The position numbers were made by a program, and so were the translations under genes. A stretch of DNA of 64,000 bases from Fulvitalea axinellae (GTDB taxonomy: Bacteria; Bacteroidota; Bacteroidia; Cytophagales; Cyclobacteriaceae), in NCBI RefSeq assembly GCF_036492835.1, contig NZ_AP025314.1, positions 2,108,001 to 2,172,000 on the forward strand. Reading direction: 5' to 3'. The notes under the pieces are model-generated. The model saw nothing but the letters and a program-made list of their open reading frames with translations, was not told the origin of the DNA and did not search any database. Of the stretch, positions 46,884 through 54,488 are shown one piece after another (position 1 is the stretch's first letter; every line of letters begins with the position of its first letter).

Positions 46884-47129
46884 CCTGACTAAATTATTGG
46901 CATTAAAAATGCCATATCCCAACACCATCGACATTTTGGACTTAAAAGGCTCCAGTGTTACTTTTTGAGAGATCAAAAAGTAACCAAAAAATCTCCCAAA
47001 TACGGCTACAAATTTTTCTTCCATCCAAAAGCATTGCGGTTATGGAAGAAAAATAAAGGCCTGAAATTAGTTTTTTGGAACGTATTGGGATTAAAAATAG
47101 TTTAGGCCGTTGAGACGAATAAAACAAGA
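46884..47129 (+). repeat. dispersed ~240-bp element, copy B
   Basis: Same strand as copy A. It starts AATTATTGGCATTAAAAATG and keeps both hairpins; the first arm is changed (GTTACTTTTTGAGAGATCAA). The 3' part diverges after TTTTTTGGAACGTATTGGGA but ends AATAAAACAAG. It fills most of the 46652-47301 gap, in which no gene is visible. Confidence 0.8.
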
Positions 47130-47301
47130 ATAATGTTGTTCAAGTGTATGATGTTGTACTTTAAATAGTTAAATTTTTCTTAAATGACAATTTAGGTTTT
47201 CTGACCTATCTCATAAAGCATACATTGGACATTGTTTTTGGCTGTCTTTACGCCGGATTTTCGGGCAAAGGGAGGTTAAGGTTAAATCCAAATGTTTAGC
47301 G

Positions 47302-48438
47302 ATGAAGTATAGGCTTACGATTCTTTTAGCTGTATTGATCTCAAAAGTGTGTACCGCCCAGATTGCGGTGGAGCGGAATCTGAATGTGGAATTGGTGGAA
47401 AAGGATAGCGCCACGTCCGCGAAGATCGAAAACTCTTTAAGCGCTTTTCTAAGCGAAGCGAAGAATAGGGATTATTCTTCCGAATACGTTGATACGGTTC
47501 ATTTAAATAAATACAGGTTCTTTTTTGAGAAGATGGCGGGAATCGGGAAAGGGTCGGACTCTTTTAATCACCCGTTGATCTTGAAATCATTTCCGTTGGA
47601 AGACGGAAGCTTTAGAGTGACAGTGGCTTTTACGGGAACAAGAGACAGTAAGCCTTTCGTTTATCAGGTTACCGAACTTAAAGCGGTTCCGTATCGAAAT
47701 CACTTCCGTTTCTATTGCGCGTTTGAGGACAATACCCGGAATTTCAAAGAAAAGAAGATAGATAACGTAACGTACCATTTTAGCGGAAATTTTAATGATC
47801 GGAAAGCCAATGAGTTTGTACGGCTAGTAAATGATTTGTCAAAACTTACGGGCGGTCCTAAGCCGGAGCTGGATTATTATTCTTTCCAAAGTTTAGACGA
47901 GCTGTTGAAGTCTTACGGTTTTCTGTTCAGCGCCCGCCAATGCAATTTTTTGTGTTATGACTTGGGCTTTACAGATAACAAAGGGCGGATATACATGACG
48001 GGGACCGGTAACGAAAACTATATTTTTGGATATATAGGCGAGTATTTATATTACAATCTTCCGAATAGGGAACAGATGTATTGGCCCTTTGTGCAAGGCG
48101 TTTCGGCATATTACGGCGGTTATGGTTTGAGCTATGACGATATGGCCGAACTTAAAAAGCAATTCAGGGATGAATTGGCCAAAAACCCGGAAATAGATTT
48201 TTTGGAAGAATTTAAGAAAGGGAGAAAATCCGACGTAAACAGGCACTTTTCATATTATGTTATGAGCGCTTTTCTGTTTGAGGAAGCGTTGGATAAACAA
48301 GGCTTCGACAAAGCGATTTCGTTGGTGTATTCCGGGGAAAACGGGGAGAGGTTTTTCGAAAATATAAAAAGGGTTTTAGATATCGAGGAATCGGACTTTC
48401 ATAAAACGATAGTGAACCTGATTAATAAGCGGATATGA
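47302..48438 (+). CDS. secreted protein of unknown function, possibly a degenerate gluzincin
   Basis: 378 residues with a signal peptide (residues 1-19, ending VCTAQ). I do not recognise a family with confidence. The region 'MTGTGNENYIFGYIGEYLYYNL' has the layout in which Bacteroidota gluzincin-like metallopeptidases carry HExxH, but here the helix reads GEYLY, so zinc ligands are missing. Downstream 'WPFVQGVSAYYGGYGLSYDDMAELK' also fits the layout of such proteins. Likely periplasmic or surface and without protease activity. Isolated gene, no operon partner. Confidence 0.45.
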   Translation: MKYRLTILLAVLISKVCTAQIAVERNLNVELVEKDSATSAKIENSLSAFLSEAKNRDYSSEYVDTVHLNKYRFFFEKMAGIGKGSDSFNHPLILKSFPLEDGSFRVTVAFTGTRDSKPFVYQVTELKAVPYRNHFRFYCAFEDNTRNFKEKKIDNVTYHFSGNFNDRKANEFVRLVNDLSKLTGGPKPELDYYSFQSLDELLKSYGFLFSARQCNFLCYDLGFTDNKGRIYMTGTGNENYIFGYIGEYLYYNLPNREQMYWPFVQGVSAYYGGYGLSYDDMAELKKQFRDELAKNPEIDFLEEFKKGRKSDVNRHFSYYVMSAFLFEEALDKQGFDKAISLVYSGENGERFFENIKRVLDIEESDFHKTIVNLINKRI

Positions 48439-48473
48439 TTTAACGGATAAGGCTGAGAAAAAAAGAAAAATAG

Positions 48474-48504
48474 AACGCAGAACCGCTAAAGGTTCTGCGT
48501 TTTT
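48474..48504. terminator. bidirectional terminator after 47302 gene / HD-Pnk gene
   Basis: An 11-bp stem AACGCAGAACC / GGTTCTGCGTT with a 6-base loop, followed by T5 on the plus strand. Confidence 0.9.
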
Positions 48505-48509
48505 GGTTA

Positions 48510-49637
48510 TTATTCCCGAATAACAAACTCTATTTCGTGGGCCTCTTTCGCTTGTGGAATATCCAGTTTACCTATCATCTTGTCGATGGCTCGTAACGGA
48601 ACGGGGTATTCCCGGTTTTCGTTTTGCCGTAAGAGCGTTGAATAGGGTACCTCAATATAGACAATTCGTACTCTGGCCTTGTATTCCATGAAAAGCGAAA
48701 TCCATCGAGCCCTTGTATCGGCCACTATATTGGTGGCGTTGAAAACGAAATCCTTTTTTTTCCGAAGGAATACTCTAGCCTCTTCTTGGGCCATCTGGGC
48801 TACTCTGCCATTATCTTTTTTATTTAATGGATCGAATCCGTTTTTACGACGGATATCGTCCAACGAAACTACCGGTATATCGCCCATTGATTTGATATAA
48901 GTGTCTTTTCCGGCTCCGGGTAGCCCCGCCAAAAGCGTTACCGTACAGGTGAAATCCTCGAAAGGTTTATAATCGATATACGCTTCCTTTTTATTGAGGA
49001 ATAGGAACCGCCCGTAGTCAGAGGCGAATGAGCGCGGATTGCCGAAGCAACTATTCTCTTTGCACAGTTCGTCAAACAAATCCACGTTTAGCAGTTTGTC
49101 TGCGTTGTCTTTTGCTATACGGCCGTTTATATCGGCCCGGCAAAGGGAGCTAAGCATACGTGTGTCAACCACAAGGCTTGCCTCAATCACGGCTTTGGAC
49201 GCGTTTCTTTTTTCCATTCCCCATAAAGGCAGACCGTGGTGCCTGACCAACCGCGCTACTTGTTCGCGGATACGGAAAGGAACGCCCATGGTTTTGTAAA
49301 GAATCGATCTCGCTGATTTCTCCCCGCGTTTGGCGTGGAACGGGGAGGTGATTCTTACCTTTCCGTTGCGGATTTCCTCTTGGGTGGTGGAGGCTTTTTC
49401 GATATCATGCATCAAGGCCGAAGCGAACAGGATTTGTTGCTGTTCGGGAGTGTAGTCGTCAAAGCCGGGGGCGTTTAGCAATGCTTCGCAGACCATCCGG
49501 GTATGGGTCAATACGTCTCCCTCGGCATGCCACTCAGGGTCTTGCGGAACTTCGGACAGAATTCTAAGCCATTCGAAGTCTTTGACTAAAGCGTCCCAAT
49601 CCGGTCGTTTTTTATTTAAATATTTTGAGAATAACAT
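48510..49637 (-). CDS. HD-Pnk: RNA/DNA end-healing 2',3'-phosphoesterase and 5' polynucleotide kinase
   Basis: 375 residues from ATG 49637. The longer start at 49673 adds 12 residues without support. The N-terminal HD domain has 'GDVLTHTRMV', 'ALMHDIEK' (His77-Asp78) and 'LVRHHGLP'. The C-terminal P-loop kinase has 'LLAGLPGAGKDTYI' (~237-246), then 'VVSLDDIRRKNG', 'FNATNIVADTR' and an Arg-containing lid. This order is that of the HD-Pnk enzyme characterised from Runella slithyformis, which removes 2',3'-cyclic phosphates and phosphorylates 5'-OH ends. Encoded downstream of an RNA ligase on the same strand. Confidence 0.88.
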   Translation of the reverse strand: MLFSKYLNKKRPDWDALVKDFEWLRILSEVPQDPEWHAEGDVLTHTRMVCEALLNAPGFDDYTPEQQQILFASALMHDIEKASTTQEEIRNGKVRITSPFHAKRGEKSARSILYKTMGVPFRIREQVARLVRHHGLPLWGMEKRNASKAVIEASLVVDTRMLSSLCRADINGRIAKDNADKLLNVDLFDELCKENSCFGNPRSFASDYGRFLFLNKKEAYIDYKPFEDFTCTVTLLAGLPGAGKDTYIKSMGDIPVVSLDDIRRKNGFDPLNKKDNGRVAQMAQEEARVFLRKKKDFVFNATNIVADTRARWISLFMEYKARVRIVYIEVPYSTLLRQNENREYPVPLRAIDKMIGKLDIPQAKEAHEIEFVIRE

Positions 49638-49835
49638 AAGGCGTTTCTTTTGGTGGTACGATGTGTAGGGCAAATAGCGAAGAGTTTGCGATTATGTTTT
49701 TCCGTTGTTTGAAGGACACTACGAAAAACCTCCTTTTCTGTTTTCGAAACGATGAATTATTTGCCGAAAGAAATACAGAATCTACTTGAGTCAATCAGTA
49801 TTAACTCTGCACGCTTACCGCTACACAATGAAATT

Positions 49836-50642
49836 CTAAGATCGGTTAAAAGATGTTTTGCTTAAATATTGGTAAGCGTGCCAACCGTATCGCTCGTAGT
49901 TCGTGAGTGTGGCGGGCTTCCAATTGCGTGTCCAGTGCTTGTCGGTTTTGACATGGCCTTTTCGGACTACCTTGAAAAGGCTATCGAACTCGTTATGCTG
50001 TACGGGCAATATTCCGTTATTTGTATAAAATCCTTCCGCGTTTCGGATTACAAAACCTTCTGAGCAGGGTTTGCCGTCTTTTGGATCATATCCGCCGAGT
50101 TTTCCAGATAGTTTGACGCTTTTTTCCCAAGGCATTCCCAGATTTTGGGCAAGCCAATGCGCGACAGCCTCATCCTCGTTTTGAGAGGACAGAAGGCTGT
50201 CTTTTAAAGAATACTTTACCGGAATCTCGGGAACAACGGGAAAGTCCAATAACGAAGCGTAAAACTTAACGGCGTCCCAAGACAACCAATACCCTTTTTC
50301 CCGGATGGCGAAGACATAGAAATACGATTCCAGTTTTGAATATGCGATGGAATGCACACCGTACATATTCTCACCGAAAATTTCCAGATCCTTTAAATCG
50401 TTCTTAATCAGGTTCCACCGTTCCCAAAGGGGCTTGTCCCAAGGGAGCGCGGAAGGCGCCGCGTGCGAACGAGCGAATACGCCATCTTTATTTAGGCAAT
50501 TATTCTGTCCGTCCAGCTTTTCGGTCAGGACCAAACGTTTCATTTTGGAGAAGACAGTCCCGTATCCGGTCGGCATAAACCGGTCGTCGGAAGTTGTTCC
50601 CGCACTGCACCTGGCATGCAGGGAACGGGCATATTTTTTCAT
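49836..50642 (-). CDS. RNA ligase (Rnl family)
   Basis: 268 residues from ATG 50642. An in-frame start 45 codons earlier gives a basic extension with no similarity and is rejected. 'KYARSLHARCSAG' at the start and motif I 'LTEKLDGQN' with the adenylated lysine at residue 42 identify an ATP-dependent nucleotidyltransferase-type ligase. Later motifs: 'EIFGENMYGVHSIAY', 'YFYVFAIREKG', 'SEGFVIRN' (motif IV) and 'HVKTDKHW' (motif V). It seals ends made ready by the HD-Pnk encoded 162 bases downstream. The 385 bases between this start and the next gene (50643-51027) hold no recognised feature beyond divergent promoters. Confidence 0.88.
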   Translation of the reverse strand: MKKYARSLHARCSAGTTSDDRFMPTGYGTVFSKMKRLVLTEKLDGQNNCLNKDGVFARSHAAPSALPWDKPLWERWNLIKNDLKDLEIFGENMYGVHSIAYSKLESYFYVFAIREKGYWLSWDAVKFYASLLDFPVVPEIPVKYSLKDSLLSSQNEDEAVAHWLAQNLGMPWEKSVKLSGKLGGYDPKDGKPCSEGFVIRNAEGFYTNNGILPVQHNEFDSLFKVVRKGHVKTDKHWTRNWKPATLTNYERYGWHAYQYLSKTSFNRS

Positions 50643-51027
50643 TGGAAATAAGTAATCTCTTAAAAATGTAATTAGGTGTAGCCGAAATTGATCCCGAAAT
50701 ATTGGGCGCACAAAAAAGCCTCGTCGGCTGGGTGCGGACGCGGACGATCGGGAATACGATCGGCTGATTTTTGGCAAAGAGCCGGAGATTACGAATTACA
50801 TGACTTGTGTAGATTTTGGCTTTAGAGCCGTTTCGAAAAATCAGGTGCAAACGTATAGCTTTTATTTAATCCAACAAAGTGTAAACTTGATTTATTCGGT
50901 CAATTGATATGTGTTTTATTTTTCAGTCTTATATATTGCCATGATATATTGTTGTTTTGTGCTTTTCGCTATAGGCTTCCGCTTTTGTTGATTTTTCCTA
51001 TAAAGGCCGGCTGTAGATATACGGATT

Positions 51028-51777
51028 ATGATTTGTAAAAACTGTGAGAACGATTTCGAAGGTAAATTTTGCAATAACTGCGGACAGAGTTCCGAAGTAA
51101 GGAAAATCGATTTCAAATATCTGGCGGATGAGTTGGCGAACAGTGTTTTTCAGATAAACCGAGGACTGTTTTTCACGATAAAGGAGCTGTTTCTGAAGCC
51201 GGGAGTTACCGTAAGGGAATTTTTGGAAGGCAAAAGACAACGGCACTCCAAGCCTTTGGCGTTTTTGTTACTTACCTCCACACTATATGTGTTGGGTTTG
51301 CTTTTGGTAGGGAAAAACACTTATCATGGAGAACTGATGGAAGGCGTGTTGAGCGGGTTCGATAGACCCGAAGACGCTTCGGTTATTATAAGTTTTTTTC
51401 ATTGGTTGGCCAAGAACCACGCATACGCAATGTTGTTGTTTTTACCGGTTTTTTCCTTGGCCTCGTTTTGGGTATTTTTCCGGTCAGAATACAATTATCT
51501 AGAACATCTGATCCTTAACGTTTATATCACGGGAGAGCAGAGTATGATTTATTTGGTCGGGTCGTTGTGCGTTTTGGTTTTTGATAATTATATCATGCAA
51601 TTGTTGCCCGCTTTGGTCGGAATCGGTTATAACTTCTGGGCATTCAAACAATTTTTTAAAGGAGGAAACGCGTTTACGAGAATGCTTCTTACTGTATTGA
51701 CTTACTCGCTGTTTATTATTTTGGTAGGCACCGGGATATTTTTGGTCGGGATGATTACCGTTTTTTTGAATTCATGA
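51028..51777 (+). CDS. DUF3667 membrane protein with N-terminal zinc ribbon
   Basis: 249 residues. The start 'CKNCENDFEGKFCNNCGQ' is a zinc ribbon (Cys3, 6, 15, 18), followed by an amphipathic segment 'GLFFTIKELFLKPGVTVREFLEGKRQRHSKPLAFL' and four or five transmembrane helices. This is the DUF3667 layout, found in Bacteroidota. Function unknown. A short gap of 91 bases separates it from the next gene on the same strand. Confidence 0.85.
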   Translation: MICKNCENDFEGKFCNNCGQSSEVRKIDFKYLADELANSVFQINRGLFFTIKELFLKPGVTVREFLEGKRQRHSKPLAFLLLTSTLYVLGLLLVGKNTYHGELMEGVLSGFDRPEDASVIISFFHWLAKNHAYAMLLFLPVFSLASFWVFFRSEYNYLEHLILNVYITGEQSMIYLVGSLCVLVFDNYIMQLLPALVGIGYNFWAFKQFFKGGNAFTRMLLTVLTYSLFIILVGTGIFLVGMITVFLNS

Positions 51778-51868
51778 TATAAGGTGAGTTTCGGTTTTGC
51801 GGAGTGAATATCCCTGAAAACAGCCTTGCGTATTCGGGTATTTCGCCGGAAGTTTACCGAAAAAAAAG

Positions 51869-53734
51869 ATGCGTTGGGAAGAGAATTTTTCGTCGGCCGA
51901 AGATAATCGTATACCATTGTCCGCTTTTCAAAATCCGGAGGCGAGGGTATTGGACGTTAGCGGATTGCAAAATCCTGTTTTTCCGGAAGACATTCCCGAA
52001 GACTGTCCGATTATTCGGGTGGTGATGAAGAATTGCGGTTTGAGAACGGTGCCCAAGGTGCTGACGAAATTGCGCAGGATGATTTTGTTATATCTGGAAG
52101 GAAATCAACTGGAAACTTTTCCGGAAGAATTGGCCGGTTGCCCATCGCTTTCCCATTTGTATCTTGACCAAAACCCCTTGCGTAGTTTTGGCGGGTATGA
52201 CCAAATCAAATCCCTGACGCATTTGTCCATTATAGAAACGCCTTGCGCCACAAGGGTGGAGGATCTGCTGTCAAAGCGAATTGTGACGATAACCGGTTTT
52301 GACTGGAAGACTGTTGGGCCACCCCAAAAAGATTTTTCTCGATTGGCTTCGGCGCTAGCCAAATCGCCGTTAAGCGAAAAGGAAAAGCGGGACTTGCTGT
52401 TGTTCGCCCAAACAAGGCGGGATATTCATTTGCCTTTGGGTACGCTTGAGGAAAGAATCCGCTGCTTGTGCGTGCGGCAAAGGGAATTGAATTCAAGAGC
52501 CCGAGAATTGGTATTGGCAAGAGAAGCGGAAAAGTTGCGGGAAAAGCCCTTGGATAAGAAAGCGACGCTTCTGGTAGCGGGAAAGACATCGTTGAAAAAA
52601 TCGGAAATCAAAGGAATATGCGGAGAGCGTGACGTGAAATATGTCCCGAAGTATTCCGAAGCCGTTACCCATGTATTATTGGGCGACGTTCCGAAAGAGT
52701 TGTTGGGACAGAAAGCGGAAGGCCTTGTTTTCCTTTCCGAAGGAAGCTTTTCGGCGTGGGCAGACGAGGAACGCCCGCAGTTTATCGGCCAAGCTTCCAA
52801 CGATTTGGTTGAGAATATCAAAGAGTTGCTATATTCCCGGCAGGAGGAGAATATAGCTTTGGCATTGGAGATGATGAAAGCGGGCGGTGTACCAAAAGTC
52901 TTATATTTTCCATGTCTTTTTCTGATAAAAACGCATGGGGGTAAAGCGGTGAACGTATTGAAAAAACACCTGAAAACCCTTTTGCCCGAGGAGTTGCAAG
53001 GCGTACTAAAAAGCCGGGCCACAATCACTTGGACCGATCTTTCTCCCTCACAGTTTAATTTCAAAATCTCTGAAGAGCAACTCCGCGACGCGGGCAGTGA
53101 AAAGGAATCGGAGATAGTCCGGAAACTGGAAAAGAACGAGGAGCAGTGGGGCGTGGACTTTTGTCTGTGGTATGCGCTGGAATATTTTAAAAACCGGGGC
53201 AGGGGTTTGCGCTATCTTATGACTAAAGTAAAGCCCAACCACCCGTTGCGTACGGAAGCGATAGATTTGCTGATGAAAAACGGGACATTGGATTGGTCCA
53301 AGGCCTATGGCTATGAAGGCGATTGGTGGAGCGAGAGGCAACGCAATAAGAACCTCCCGATTCCGATGCCTTTGGAAATAGTGAAAAAAGAAAACGTGAA
53401 GGAGTTGCGCCTACAGTTTTGCAGATTGCACGAGATGCCCGAAGGAATAAACGCTTTCAAAAATATCAGGAAGCTGGATTTAAGCAAAAACGGCTTGAAA
53501 GACCTGCCTAATTCAATATCGGAACTAAGTGAGTTGGAAGAATTGGATTTGTCCGAAAACTCATTCCGAAAATTCCCCAAGATATTATTGAGAATGAAGA
53601 CTTTGAGAAAAGTACTTTTCGGTAAACAAAGCAAGCATATTTACGGCAAAGCCTTCGAGCGGATAGAGGTGCCGGCGGAGGTAAAAGAGTTGATGCCTGA
53701 TTGCGTATTTGAGTTTGCCGAGAACGAGAAGTAG
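51869..53734 (+). CDS. leucine-rich-repeat protein with internal BRCT-like domain
   Basis: 621 residues. LRR motifs occur at both ends: 'LRRMILLYLEGNQLETFPEEL', 'LSHLYLDQNPL' near residue 80 and 'IRKLDLSKNGLKDLPNSISELSELEELDLSENSFRKFP' near residue 545. Between them, ~232-305, 'ATLLVAGKTSLKKSEIKGICGERDVKYVPKYSEAVTHVLLGD' followed by 'EGLVFLSEGSFSAWADE' fits a BRCT domain. No signal peptide. BRCT/LRR combinations suggest a DNA- or protein-binding scaffold in the cytoplasm, but no partner is evident. The C-terminus borders copy C of the dispersed element. Confidence 0.65.
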   Translation: MRWEENFSSAEDNRIPLSAFQNPEARVLDVSGLQNPVFPEDIPEDCPIIRVVMKNCGLRTVPKVLTKLRRMILLYLEGNQLETFPEELAGCPSLSHLYLDQNPLRSFGGYDQIKSLTHLSIIETPCATRVEDLLSKRIVTITGFDWKTVGPPQKDFSRLASALAKSPLSEKEKRDLLLFAQTRRDIHLPLGTLEERIRCLCVRQRELNSRARELVLAREAEKLREKPLDKKATLLVAGKTSLKKSEIKGICGERDVKYVPKYSEAVTHVLLGDVPKELLGQKAEGLVFLSEGSFSAWADEERPQFIGQASNDLVENIKELLYSRQEENIALALEMMKAGGVPKVLYFPCLFLIKTHGGKAVNVLKKHLKTLLPEELQGVLKSRATITWTDLSPSQFNFKISEEQLRDAGSEKESEIVRKLEKNEEQWGVDFCLWYALEYFKNRGRGLRYLMTKVKPNHPLRTEAIDLLMKNGTLDWSKAYGYEGDWWSERQRNKNLPIPMPLEIVKKENVKELRLQFCRLHEMPEGINAFKNIRKLDLSKNGLKDLPNSISELSELEELDLSENSFRKFPKILLRMKTLRKVLFGKQSKHIYGKAFERIEVPAEVKELMPDCVFEFAENEK

Positions 53735-53760
53735 CGTGATTATGTACTGTGGCGTAATTA

Positions 53761-54056
53761 GCCTTGTTTTAATCGCATTACAGTTCTGCTCCATTATTGA
53801 CCCCAATACGTTCCAAAAAACTAATTTCAGGCTTTTATTTTTCTTCCATAACCGCAATGCTTTTGGATGGAAGAAAAATTTGTAGCCGTATTTGGGAGAT
53901 TTTTTGGTTACTTTTTGATCTCTCAACTAGCGAAGCGTTCTCATGAACTCCTTTGAAAGAAAACAAGAGTGAATAAATAGTAACACCGGGGCTTGTTAAG
54001 CGCAAAATGTTCGTGGTTTCGGGATAATGTATTTTTAATGCCGATAATTAAGTCAG
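53761..54056 (-). repeat. dispersed ~240-bp element, copy C (inverted, with internal insertion)
   Basis: On the minus strand it reads from AATTATCGGCATTAAAAATA through GGTGTTAC to GATTAAAACAAGG. Compared with copies A and B it has about 55 extra bases between GTGTTAC and TGAGAGATCAAAAAG (in the first hairpin), while the second hairpin (ATGGAAGAAAAA) is intact. Its boundaries agree with those of the other copies. Confidence 0.8.
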
Positions 54057-54067
54057 GAAGCATACTT

Positions 54068-54334
54068 ATGGGTATTTACATTGGTCTGTTGGTCGCCTAT
54101 TTGGCCATTTCGATTTGGAGTCACCTGAAGGTTTTGAAAAAAGTCACGCTGACCCGCCGGCAAAAGAGGTTGCATATTGCCCTTGTTTGGCTGTTTCCCG
54201 TTTTCTGGTATTGGTTATTGAAAGAAATCACGAAAAGCGATATTCCGGAAGTAATGATCAAAGGAAAAAGGGACAAACTGTACCGTGAAGCCTCCGGAGG
54301 GTTTTACGAGAGCAATGAGGGGACGATGGGATAA
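54068..54334 (+). CDS. small membrane protein, paralog of the gene at 56527
   Basis: 88 residues from ATG 54068 (MGIYIGLLVAYLAISIW). An earlier start falls inside the dispersed element and is rejected. Two hydrophobic segments with a short basic loop (KKVTLTRRQKRLH) between them, then 'FPVFWYWLLKEITK' and a hydrophilic tail ending in 'YREASGGFYESNEGTMG'. The tail is nearly the same in the gene at 56527, so the two are paralogs. Function unknown. Confidence 0.7.
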   Translation: MGIYIGLLVAYLAISIWSHLKVLKKVTLTRRQKRLHIALVWLFPVFWYWLLKEITKSDIPEVMIKGKRDKLYREASGGFYESNEGTMG

Positions 54335-54488
54335 GATGTCTGTCTTTGAGTAAGATTGGCGTTGAGGATGGAGTGTTGTTGGCGAATTTTTTAGGATAAG
54401 TTTTCGAACGGCTGAGGTTTTGTAAACCAAAAACTATTTTATTAGTTTTTGTGTAAGTTTAAGACTTCAACCATTTTTTGATTCGGAA

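Noticed and set aside
53585..53926. Minus-strand reading frame through copy C of the dispersed element
   Set aside because: Frame runs from one gene into the repeat, and equivalent frames are broken in copies A and B.
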